DNA from: Caenispirillum salinarum AK4 | Lineage (GTDB): Bacteria; Pseudomonadota; Alphaproteobacteria; Rhodospirillales; Rhodospirillaceae | Assembly: GCF_000315795.1 (NCBI RefSeq) | Contig: NZ_ANHY01000013.1 | Coordinates: 1-64,000, forward strand | Reading direction: 5' to 3' | DNA length: 64,000 nt | Shown here: positions 50,602 to 58,694 of the stretch, in pieces | Position numbering within the stretch: the first letter of the stretch is position 1 | Layout: the number at the start of each line of letters is the position of its first letter | Position numbers and translations under genes: made by a program | Notes under the pieces: generated by a model | Told to the model about the DNA's origin: nothing | What the model saw: only the letters and a program-made list of their open reading frames with translations | The model's database searches: none

Positions 50602-53283
50602 TTACGATCGTGATGCGGTCAGCGAGGCCTCGCGGGCGGCGGCCAGGTCGTGCGGCCGGCGGCGGCGCTGCCATGCCGCCAGCCCCGCCAGCAGCAGCAG
50701 CGCCGGGATATACATCAACTCCTTGGGCGGTACGTCGTTGGGCACGCGCACGCCCTCGATCACGAAGTCGAAATCCACGCCCGCCTGCTCGGCCGGGCCG
50801 CCGAAGGCCAGCATGTCGACGACCATCTGGCCGTCCTCCTCCCGCAGGCCGGTGATACCGGCGTTGGCCAGGCGCTCCTCGAAGGTGCCCGGTTCGCCCA
50901 GCGGCAGGACCACGGTGCGCTCCACCTCCTCGCCTTCCAGGGTGACGCCGGAGACGCGGAAGGGAATGCTCGCACCGGGCGGCGCCTCGGCCACCAGCGG
51001 CGCCATCTGCTCGGCCTCCACCCACTGATAGGGCGGATAGATCATGTCCATCCAGTAGCCGGGCCGGAACAGCGTGAAGGCGATCAGCAGCAGCGCCAGC
51101 GTCTCCCACAGGCGGTTGCGCGTGAAAAACCAGCGCTGGGTGGCGGCGGCGAAGGCGAACATGGCGATCACCGACACCACGAACACCATCAGCGCCTTCC
51201 ACACGCTGGTCACACCGATCAGCAGCAGGTCGGTGTTGAAGATGAACAGGAACGGCAGGATGGCCGTGCGCATGTCGTAGGTGAAGCCCTGGATACCCGT
51301 CTTGATGGGGTCGGACTTGGCGATCGCCGCCGCCGCGAAGGCCGCCAGGCCCACCGGCGGCGTGTCGTCTGCCAGGATGCCGAAGTAGAAGACGAACATG
51401 TGCACCGCGATCAGCGGCACCACCAGCCCGGCCTCGGCGCCCAGCGTCACGATCACCGGCGCCATCAGGGTGGAGACGACGATGTAGTTGGCCGTCGTCG
51501 GCAGGCCCATGCCGAGCAGCAGGCTGATGATGGCCGTGAAGATCAGCATCAGCATCAGGTTGCCGCCGGAGATGAACTCCACGAACTCCGTCATCACAAG
51601 GCCGACGCCGGTCAGCGTCACGGTGCCGACGACCACGCCCGCCGCCGCCGTGGCGACGCCGATGCCGATCATGTTGCGCGCGCCCATGACCAGGCCCTCG
51701 AACAGCTCCTTGCCGCCCTCGCGCGTCTCGAAGCCGATGTCGCCGGCCCCCTTGATCATGGCCTTCAGCGGGCGCTGGGTGGCGGCGATGAAGATCATGA
51801 ACACCGCGGCATAGAAGGCGGCCAAGCCGGGCGACATGCGCTCGACCATCAGGCACCAGATCAGCACGGCGACGGGCAGCAGGTAGAACAGGCCCGCCTT
51901 CACCGTCGGCCCGACCGGCGGGCATTCGCTGATCTCGGCGGAATGGCTGATTTCCGGCACGCGGGTCGACAGCCACAGCAGGTAGACGTAGCCGACGAAC
52001 AGGAAGACCATCGCAATCCAGATGGTCGCGGCGCCGAACACGCCCTTCATCCAGCCGAAGCCGAAGTAGACGATTGCCGACAGCACCGCCAGCGTCAGGA
52101 ACGAGAACAGGAAGCCGCCCAGCGCTCTCTGCCAGGGCCGCACCTCGGCCCGCGGCAGGCCGCGCAGGCCGGCCTTCTCCGCCTCCAGGTGCACGATGTA
52201 GACCAGCGCGATGTAGGAAATGAGCGCCGGCAGGATGGCGTGCTTCATCACCTCGATGTAGCTGATGCCCACGTACTCGACCATCAGGAAGGCCGCCGCC
52301 CCCATGATGGGGGGGGTGAGCTGGCCGTTGGTGGACGAGGCGACCTCCACCGCGCCGGCTTTCTCCGAGGTAAAGCCGACGCGCTTCATCAGCGGGATGG
52401 TGAAGGTGCCGGTCGTGACCACGTTGGCGATGGACGAGCCCGAGATCAGGCCGGTCATGGCGGAACTCACCACCGCCGCCTTGGCCGGCCCACCCTTGAA
52501 GTGGCCGAGCAGCGCGAACGCCACGCGGATGAACCAGTTGCCGGCCCCGGCGCGCTCCAGCAACGATCCGAACAGCACGAACAGGAACACCATGGACGTC
52601 GACACGCCCAGCGCCACGCCGAACACGCCCTCGGTGGTCAGCCAGTAGTGCGACGCGGCCTTGTTCAGCGATGCGCCCTGGTGTGCGATCACATCGGGCA
52701 TGTAGGGGCCGCCGAAGGTGTACAGCAGGAACACCAGCGCGACGATCATAAGCGGCGGGCCCAGGGCGCGGCGGGTCGCCTCCAGCAGCAGGATCATGCC
52801 GACCACGGCCACCACCAGGTCCTGAGTGATGGGCAGCCCCGGCCGCTGCGCCAGATCGCGGTAGAACACGTAGAGATAGCCCGCGCACATCGCACCAATA
52901 ATGGCGAAGACCCAGTCCAGCAGCGGAATGTGGCCGCGTGGGCTGCGCTTGAAGGCGGGGTACGCCGTGTAGGCCAGGAAGATGGCGAAGGCCAGGTGGA
53001 TGGACCGCGCCTCGGTGGAGTTCAGCACGCTGCCGATCATGTAGGGCAGCGGCGAGGCGTAATAGAGCTGGAACAGCGACCACGCCAGCGCCACGCCGAT
53101 CAGCAGCTTGCCGGCGAACCCCACGGGCTGGCGCGCCCCGGTTTCCGTTTCCGCGACGAAATCGCCGTAGTCCTCTTCGGCCTCGGTGGCGGCATCGACG
53201 TGCGGTCGGCCCATGTCGGCCTCGCGCGGCGGGGCGCCGTGCGGTTTCTTTTCGGAGTCGTCGTTGTGCTGTCGGTCGGCCAT
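50602..53283 (-). CDS. TRAP transporter fused permease (DctQ-DctM type)
   Basis: This 893-residue membrane protein fuses the small and large TRAP permease subunits, as is usual with TAXI binding proteins. After a charged N-terminus it has about four helices of the Q part (LIGVALAWSLFQLYYA onward), then the M part with its conserved GAGNWFIRVAFALLGHFKGGPAKAAVVSSAMTG order, GSSIANVVTTGTFTIPLMKR, TNGQLTPPIMGAAAF and MGLPTTANYIVVSTLMAP. The C-terminal soluble part (about 750-880) resembles DUF3394. It imports an organic acid or amino-acid-like solute with sodium; the solute is unknown. Confidence 0.95.
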   Translation of the reverse strand: MADRQHNDDSEKKPHGAPPREADMGRPHVDAATEAEEDYGDFVAETETGARQPVGFAGKLLIGVALAWSLFQLYYASPLPYMIGSVLNSTEARSIHLAFAIFLAYTAYPAFKRSPRGHIPLLDWVFAIIGAMCAGYLYVFYRDLAQRPGLPITQDLVVAVVGMILLLEATRRALGPPLMIVALVFLLYTFGGPYMPDVIAHQGASLNKAASHYWLTTEGVFGVALGVSTSMVFLFVLFGSLLERAGAGNWFIRVAFALLGHFKGGPAKAAVVSSAMTGLISGSSIANVVTTGTFTIPLMKRVGFTSEKAGAVEVASSTNGQLTPPIMGAAAFLMVEYVGISYIEVMKHAILPALISYIALVYIVHLEAEKAGLRGLPRAEVRPWQRALGGFLFSFLTLAVLSAIVYFGFGWMKGVFGAATIWIAMVFLFVGYVYLLWLSTRVPEISHSAEISECPPVGPTVKAGLFYLLPVAVLIWCLMVERMSPGLAAFYAAVFMIFIAATQRPLKAMIKGAGDIGFETREGGKELFEGLVMGARNMIGIGVATAAAGVVVGTVTLTGVGLVMTEFVEFISGGNLMLMLIFTAIISLLLGMGLPTTANYIVVSTLMAPVIVTLGAEAGLVVPLIAVHMFVFYFGILADDTPPVGLAAFAAAAIAKSDPIKTGIQGFTYDMRTAILPFLFIFNTDLLLIGVTSVWKALMVFVVSVIAMFAFAAATQRWFFTRNRLWETLALLLIAFTLFRPGYWMDMIYPPYQWVEAEQMAPLVAEAPPGASIPFRVSGVTLEGEEVERTVVLPLGEPGTFEERLANAGITGLREEDGQMVVDMLAFGGPAEQAGVDFDFVIEGVRVPNDVPPKELMYIPALLLLAGLAAWQRRRRPHDLAAAREASLTASRS

Positions 53284-53422
53284 GGCGCGCCCCCGGGGTC
53301 GCTGTCTGGATGCGTGTGAATGCGTCGGAACCAGTGCCGGCGTCGGGTCAGGGGGCGGGCTCTGCCGTGCGCCGCCGCCTGGCCGGAGACCGGCCGGACG
53401 TCAGGAAGAAGAAGAAGCCGAA

Positions 53423-53450
53423 ACGGGAAGCCGGCGCACCGGCTTCCCGT
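53423..53450 (-). terminator. Hairpin between the TAXI binding-protein gene and the TRAP permease gene
   Basis: ACGGGAAGCCGG-N4-CCGGCTTCCCGT is perfect and followed leftward by a TTC-rich tract. It lies just past the binding-protein stop. Such hairpins commonly raise the level of binding-protein message over that of the permease. Confidence 0.75.
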
Positions 53451-53473
53451 CGGATCGGCTGGAGGCGGCGGCC

Positions 53474-54454
53474 TTACAGGAGGCCGGCTTCCTTGTAGTA
53501 CTTCTCGGCGCCCGGGTGCAGCGGCGCGGCCAGCGCGTCCTTCACCATGGTCTGCTTGTCCAGCTCGGCAAAGGCCGGGTGCAGCTTCTTGAAGTCCTCG
53601 AAGTTCTCGAAGACGGCCTTGACCACGTTGTAGACCACGTCATCCGGCATGTCGGTGGAGGTCACGAAGGTGGCCTTGGGCCCCAGCGTGGTCACGTCGC
53701 TGTCGGTGCCTTCGTAGACGCCGCCGGGAATGGTGGTGAAGGCATAGGAGGGGTACTTCTCGATGAAGCCCTCGGCCCAGTCGCCTTCCATGGGCACCAG
53801 ATGCGCGTCGCAGGCGGTGGTGGCTTCCTTCACCGACCCGTTGGGGACGCCGGCGGTGTAGGCGATGGCGTCGACCTTGTTGTCGCACAGGGCCTGGGCC
53901 TGCTCGGCGGGCTTCAGCTCCGCGGCCAGGCTGAAGTCGTCCATGCTCCAGCCCAGGTGCTCCATGATCAGTTCCATGGTGGCGCGCTGGCCGGAGCCCG
54001 GGTTGCCCACGTTGAAGCGCTTGCCCTGCAGGTCCTGGAAGTCCTTGATGCCGGAATCGTCACGGGCGACGATGTGCAGCGGCTCGCCGTGCACGGAGAA
54101 CACCGCGCGCAGGTCCTTGAACGCCTCGTCGAAGCCCATGCCGCCCTCGTAGGCGCGGCCCTGGACGTCGGACTGCACGATGCCGAAGTCCAGCTCGTCC
54201 TGCTTAATGGTGTTGATGTTGTAGACGGAACCGCCCGTGGACTCGACCGAGCAGCGGATGCCGTGGTCCTTGCGGTCCTTGTTGACCAGACGGCAGATGG
54301 CGCCGCCGGTGGGGTAGTAGACGCCGGTCACGCCGCCGGTGCCGATGGTGATGAACTGCTGATTCTGCGCAACGGCCGAACCGCCGGACATGCCCAGCGC
54401 GGCCGCACCCAGCGCCACGGCGGCGGCGATGGTCTTGGCGCCAAAATTCTTCAT
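53474..54454 (-). CDS. TAXI family TRAP transporter solute-binding protein
   Basis: The 326-residue periplasmic binding protein has a signal peptide ([20 protein letters not shown], ending AVA-Q) and the TAXI hallmark [20 protein letters not shown]. Later family blocks are [46 protein letters not shown] and [19 protein letters not shown]. It captures the solute for the fused permease encoded next. Known TAXI ligands include glutamate and related acids, but the ligand here is not predictable. The enzyme genes upstream on the same strand suggest a catabolised substrate. Confidence 0.95.
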   Translation of the reverse strand: MKNFGAKTIAAAVALGAAALGMSGGSAVAQNQQFITIGTGGVTGVYYPTGGAICRLVNKDRKDHGIRCSVESTGGSVYNINTIKQDELDFGIVQSDVQGRAYEGGMGFDEAFKDLRAVFSVHGEPLHIVARDDSGIKDFQDLQGKRFNVGNPGSGQRATMELIMEHLGWSMDDFSLAAELKPAEQAQALCDNKVDAIAYTAGVPNGSVKEATTACDAHLVPMEGDWAEGFIEKYPSYAFTTIPGGVYEGTDSDVTTLGPKATFVTSTDMPDDVVYNVVKAVFENFEDFKKLHPAFAELDKQTMVKDALAAPLHPGAEKYYKEAGLL

Positions 54455-54746
54455 GTCGAAGCTCCCTTAAATGTGTGTCTGCTTATCCGCCAGCGAAATG
54501 GATGCCGGCCGTTGCTGCCGATGAACACGGCCGCCTGCACGGGATGCGCAGGACGCGCGGGCCGTGCCGCCGGGCTGCCTCCCAAAAGCAGCCGACGCCT
54601 CCCGGGCGGGAGGACGGACCGACGCACCATTCGTTCCATGAACAGGCGCGTCGTCGCATAGACGTTTCAATATCCTAACGCGCCCATCGGGTTCTGCCAC
54701 AGAAAAATCCGAATATCGCCAGTGCCATCCCGAGTCGCGAGCGGGG

Positions 54747-55586
54747 TCAGAGGGGGGCCATGAGCCTTCTGATGTCCTCGGCCGAGGCGACTCGACGGCC
54801 GAGAAGCCGTGCGCCCTCCGCCACCTGGGCCACCAGGTCGGCGTTGTCGGCGGCGGATGATCCGTCGGCGCGCAGGGTATTGTTCTCGAACCCCACGCGC
54901 GCATGACCGGCCAGGGCGCCCGCCGCCAGAACGCAGGCCCCCTCGCGCCGCCCGAAGGCGCAGACGCTGAAGGGTCCGTCGGCGGCCGGGTCCCAGCGCT
55001 CGAGGAAGGGCAGCAGGTCACGGGGATCGGAATCCTGGTTACGCGAATACCGTCCGAGAACGAACAGCACGTTCATCCGGTTGCCGGGGATGATGCCGCG
55101 CCGCCGCAGGTCGTGCAGCCGCGCCACGTCCTCGGCGGAATACAGGATGTACTGAGGCGCGCAACCCCAGCCCACCACCTCCGACAGAAAGGCCGCGGCG
55201 TCCTGTTCATGATCGGCGTCGGGGATCAGCTCGCGCACCGCCAGCGAAACGGCTTCGGGCCTGACCGCGCGAACCACGGCCATCTGCTCGGCCGCGGTGT
55301 ATTTGCCGACGGCCTCGGTGGTGATCTGGATGACCATGTCGTCGCCCACCGCCGCGCGCACCGCCGCCGTCGCCTCGGCATAGAGGTCGGCGTCCAGCAC
55401 ATGACCCGCCTGGGCGTCGCGGACGTGCAGGTGGAGCATGGCCGCGCCGGCCTCGCGCCACCGCACCGCGCCTTCCGCCACTTCCTGCGGGGTGACGGGG
55501 ACGGCCGGATGGTCCGCGTGGGTCTTGCGCGCGCCGTTGGGGGCGACGCAGACGGCCATGGGCTGGTCGAAGGCGATCCCGCTCAT
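54747..55586 (-). CDS. BKACE family (DUF849) beta-keto acid cleavage enzyme
   Basis: The 279-residue protein belongs to the beta-keto acid cleavage enzymes, zinc TIM-barrel proteins that react a beta-keto acid with acetyl-CoA to give acetoacetate and a new CoA ester. Family features are VCVAPNGARKT, PVTPQEVAEGAVRWREAGA, the metal site in MLHLHVRDAQAGH, VIQITTEAVGKYTAAEQ and VGFENNTLRADGS near the end. Subfamily and substrate are uncertain. Its start overlaps the aminotransferase stop (ATGA), so the two enzymes are coupled; the aminotransferase could make the keto acid. Confidence 0.93.
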   Translation of the reverse strand: MSGIAFDQPMAVCVAPNGARKTHADHPAVPVTPQEVAEGAVRWREAGAAMLHLHVRDAQAGHVLDADLYAEATAAVRAAVGDDMVIQITTEAVGKYTAAEQMAVVRAVRPEAVSLAVRELIPDADHEQDAAAFLSEVVGWGCAPQYILYSAEDVARLHDLRRRGIIPGNRMNVLFVLGRYSRNQDSDPRDLLPFLERWDPAADGPFSVCAFGRREGACVLAAGALAGHARVGFENNTLRADGSSAADNADLVAQVAEGARLLGRRVASAEDIRRLMAPL

Positions 55587-56920
55587 GCGGCCTTGGCCTC
55601 GGGCAGGACGGCGTCCAGCGCCGCCGCCAGCTTGTCCACCAGTTCGGCCACCTGCGCCTCCGAGATGATGAACGGTGGCGCGATCAGGCAGTGGTCGCCG
55701 CGCCGGCCGTCGATGGTGCCGCCCATGGGGTAGACCATCAGCCCCTCCGCCATGGCTGCCTTCTTGAGCGTCGCACCCACGCCCCGGGCAGGGTCGAAGG
55801 GCGCCTTCGTCGCACGGTCGGCGACGAACTCCAGGCCGATGAACAGGCCCCGGCCGCGGATGTCGCCGACGTGCGGATGCCCGCCGAACCGGTCGCGCAG
55901 CGCCGCGAACAGCTGGTCGGAGCGCAGGTCGACGCCCGGCATCATGCCGCTTTCCGTCAGGCGCTCCTGCACCGCCACGGCGGCGGCACAGGCGGCGGGA
56001 TGACCCATGTAGGTGTGGCCGTGCTGGAAAAAGCCCGTGCCGTCGCGGAAGGCGTCATACAGCCGGTCATGCACCAGCGTCGCGCCGATGGGCTGGTAGC
56101 CCGCCCCCAGGCCCTTGGCCACGGTGACCAGGTCGGGCACGATGCCCTCCTGCTCGTAGGCGAACAGGCTGCCGGTGCGGCCCATGCCGCACATCACCTC
56201 GTCCAGGATCAGCAGCACGCCGTAGCGGTCGCAAATCTCGCGGATGCGCTTGAAGTAGCCCGGCACCGGCGCCAGCGCGCCGGCCGTCGCCCCCACCACC
56301 GGCTCGGCGACGAAGGCCGCCACCGTTTCCGGGCCGAGGCGCAGGATTTCCGCCTCCAGCTCGTCGGCGACGCGACGCCCGTAATCCTCCAGGCTCTCGC
56401 CCTCGGCACGGTCGCGGTACTCGTAGCAGGGGGCGATGTGGCTGACGTCCACCAGCATGGGCTCGAACTGCGCGCGGCGCCACTGGTTGCCGCCGGTCGC
56501 CAGCGCGCCGAGCGTGTTGCCGTGATAGCTCTGCCGCCGGGCGATGAGGCGCGAGCGCGCCGGCTGGCCGATCTCCAGGAAGTACTGGCGCGCCATCTTC
56601 AGCGCCGCCTCAATGGCCTCTGACCCGCCGGAGACGAAGTAAACATGGTCCAGCGGGCCGGGCGCGGCCGTGGTCAGCATGTCGGCCAGCCGTTCGAGCG
56701 GGCGGTTGGTGAAGAAGCCGGTGTGGGCGAACGGCAGCGTCTGAAGCTGCGCCACCACGGCGTCGATCACATGGCGGTCGCTGTGGCCCAGGCACGACAC
56801 GGCGGCGCCGCCGCTGGCATCCAGGTAGCGCCTGCCGTCCGCGTCGACGATATAGCAGCCGTCGCCGGCGACGGCCGTGGGATAGTCGGCATGGATCTGC
56901 CGGTGGAACACATGGGTCAT
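55583..56920 (-). CDS. Class III PLP-dependent aminotransferase
   Basis: The 445-residue enzyme is an omega-type (class III) aminotransferase. Visible are the start YPTAVAGDGCYIVDADGRRY, SCLGHSDRHVI, VYFVSGGSEAIEAALKMARQ, the PLP aspartate in LLILDEVMCGMGRTGSLFAY, and the PLP lysine in LVTVAKGLGAGYQPIGATLV. Members act on beta-alanine, GABA, diamines and similar amines. Start ATG overlaps the regulator stop by one base (TGATG). Downstream BKACE overlaps by four bases, so the pair should catalyse consecutive steps. Confidence 0.93.
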   Translation of the reverse strand: MTHVFHRQIHADYPTAVAGDGCYIVDADGRRYLDASGGAAVSCLGHSDRHVIDAVVAQLQTLPFAHTGFFTNRPLERLADMLTTAAPGPLDHVYFVSGGSEAIEAALKMARQYFLEIGQPARSRLIARRQSYHGNTLGALATGGNQWRRAQFEPMLVDVSHIAPCYEYRDRAEGESLEDYGRRVADELEAEILRLGPETVAAFVAEPVVGATAGALAPVPGYFKRIREICDRYGVLLILDEVMCGMGRTGSLFAYEQEGIVPDLVTVAKGLGAGYQPIGATLVHDRLYDAFRDGTGFFQHGHTYMGHPAACAAAVAVQERLTESGMMPGVDLRSDQLFAALRDRFGGHPHVGDIRGRGLFIGLEFVADRATKAPFDPARGVGATLKKAAMAEGLMVYPMGGTIDGRRGDHCLIAPPFIISEAQVAELVDKLAAALDAVLPEAKAA

Positions 56921-57846
56921 CAGGTTTTCCGTCTGCGCCGGGGTTCCTGCCAATAGGCGTTGAATTTCGCGAGTTGCTCCTCGGCCTCGCTGATGGTGTC
57001 GAGCGCCTTGTCGCCGCCGTCGGCGATGACCGCCGCCACCAGGGCCTGCACCAGCCCCATGGCCGGCACGATCGAGTTGAAGAAGCTGGGGCTCGCGTTC
57101 TCCACCGCCAGAACGTGCCTCGCCCGCAATGCGATCGGCGACACGACGCTGTCGCTGATGGCGATGATGGAGGCGCCGGCATCGGCGGCGACATCGGCGG
57201 CCAGCACCGTCTCGCGCGCATAGGGGCGGAAGCTGAAGCAGATCAGGGCGTCCTCGGGCCCGACGCCGCGCAGGCCGTCGAACACCGTGCCGGCATTGCC
57301 GTGGACCAGCCGGCCGTTGTCGTAGGCCATGCCGTAGGCATAGTGGAAGTAGTGCGCCAGCGAGAACATGCTGCGCAGGCCCAGAACGTAGACCCGGCGC
57401 GCGTCCACCAGCGTCTTGCGGCAGGCCAGCAGAGCCGAGACGCGGTCGTCGTCGCCCGCCATGCCGCCGATGGCGGCGGCGTCGGCCTCCATCATCTCGC
57501 GCACCAGCGACACCGCGCCCTGCTCGCCGCGGGCCTGCAGGTTGCGGGCGCGGGCCACATAGGCCCCTTCGCCGCCGCGCAGCCACTGGCGATAGGGCTC
57601 GCGCATCACCTCGAACCCGTCGAAGCCCAGCGCCCGGGCCAGCCGCACCATGGTCGAGGGCTTCACCCCCGCGTGCTGCGCCAGGCGGCGCATGGACGTC
57701 AGCGCCACCTCCTCCGGGTGGGCGAGCACATGACGGGCCGCCTGCTTGAGCTGCGGACTGAGTTCCTCGTAGAGCTGCTGGATGCGCTCCTGCACGCGGG
57801 CGACGTCCATCTGGTCGGCCGCGGGTCTGTCCTGGACGAGTTCCAT
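56920..57846 (-). CDS. MurR/RpiR family transcriptional regulator
   Basis: The 308-residue regulator has an N-terminal HTH_6 domain (SMRRLAQHAGVKPSTMVRLA with ARALGFDGFEV, about residues 50-80) and a C-terminal SIS sugar/phosphate-binding domain (RRVYVLGLRSMFSLAHYFHY, LICFSFRPYARETV, ASIIAISDSVVSPIA). RpiR proteins respond to phosphosugars or other small metabolites. It heads the same-strand run of aminotransferase, BKACE and TRAP genes and probably controls it and itself. Confidence 0.93.
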   Translation of the reverse strand: MELVQDRPAADQMDVARVQERIQQLYEELSPQLKQAARHVLAHPEEVALTSMRRLAQHAGVKPSTMVRLARALGFDGFEVMREPYRQWLRGGEGAYVARARNLQARGEQGAVSLVREMMEADAAAIGGMAGDDDRVSALLACRKTLVDARRVYVLGLRSMFSLAHYFHYAYGMAYDNGRLVHGNAGTVFDGLRGVGPEDALICFSFRPYARETVLAADVAADAGASIIAISDSVVSPIALRARHVLAVENASPSFFNSIVPAMGLVQALVAAVIADGGDKALDTISEAEEQLAKFNAYWQEPRRRRKT

Positions 57847-57888
57847 GGGTTCCGGCGTCTTCTTTTTTTCTGGGCGTTTCCTGTATGA

Positions 57889-57917
57889 ACGTTAGGCACC
57901 CGGCCGCCGGCGCGCAA
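57889..57917 (-). promoter_or_regulatory. Candidate promoter of the RpiR operon
   Basis: Read leftward, TTGCGC and TAACGT are separated by 17 bp, about 43 bp before the regulator start. The -10 match is weak. The 245-bp gap to divergent apt has no gene. Confidence 0.3.
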
Positions 57918-57994
57918 CATTTGATTCACCTTGGCCCAAGCCGCACCACTTCGTCCAGGGGCCAATCCCCACCCGTTCGGGCGTCCCATTCCCT

Positions 57995-58023
57995 TTGCCG
58001 GACGCGATTGGACGGGCTAGGAT
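57995..58023 (+). promoter_or_regulatory. Candidate apt promoter
   Basis: TTGCCG and TAGGAT are separated by 17 bp, about 70 bp before the apt start. Confidence 0.4.
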
Positions 58024-58091
58024 GAGCCGCGCCGGCACCGGCGCCGGACCGCCTGATTTCTTTACGAGCGAACGAAGAGGCCCCTCGTCCG

Positions 58092-58607
58092 ATGGACATC
58101 AAGGACCACATCCGCCAGATCCCCGATTTCCCCAAGCCGGGGATCAACTTCTACGACATCTCCACCCTGCTGGCGCATCCCGATGCGTGGCAGGTGAGCA
58201 TGGGCCGGCTGGCCAAGAAGGTGGCGGCGTGGCAGCCGGACGTGCTGGCCGGCATCGAGTCGCGCGGGTTCCTTGTGGCGGCGCCGCTGGCGCTCAAGCT
58301 GGGCATGGGCTTCGTCATGGTGCGCAAGCCCAACAAGCTGCCCGGCGACGTGAAGAGCCACACCTACGACCTGGAATACGGCTCCGACACCGTGGAAATC
58401 CAGGCCGACGCCGTCCAGCCCGGCCAGCGCGTGGTCATCTGCGACGACCTGCTGGCGACCGGCGGCACCGCCCTGGCCGCCATCAACCTGTTCCGCGAGG
58501 CCGGTGCCGAGGTGGTGGGCGTCGCCTCCATCATCGAGTTGTCTTTCCTCGAGGGCCGCAAGCGGCTTGACGTTCCCTTCGACGCGCTCATAACCTACGA
58601 CGAGTAA
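58092..58607 (+). CDS. apt: Adenine phosphoribosyltransferase
   Basis: Apt salvages adenine to AMP using PRPP in the cytoplasm. The 171-residue protein begins [20 protein letters not shown], has [17 protein letters not shown] and [13 protein letters not shown], and carries the PRPP-binding motif [18 protein letters not shown] at about 117-134. Length and all blocks are normal. It stands alone; the kinase gene downstream starts about 85 bp after the stop on the same strand. Confidence 0.97.
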   Translation: MDIKDHIRQIPDFPKPGINFYDISTLLAHPDAWQVSMGRLAKKVAAWQPDVLAGIESRGFLVAAPLALKLGMGFVMVRKPNKLPGDVKSHTYDLEYGSDTVEIQADAVQPGQRVVICDDLLATGGTALAAINLFREAGAEVVGVASIIELSFLEGRKRLDVPFDALITYDE

Positions 58608-58694
58608 GGATTCGGGCCAATCCGGCGGTGCGCCGTCGTGCGCGCCCGGACGGTGCCCGTTTCCCCCTTCCCCGCCCGTTCCGGACCCCCGCCC

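Noticed and set aside
50650-53319. Long rightward open frame opposite the TRAP permease
   Set aside because: His/Gln/Arg-rich translation without motifs; the leftward frame is a complete TRAP permease.
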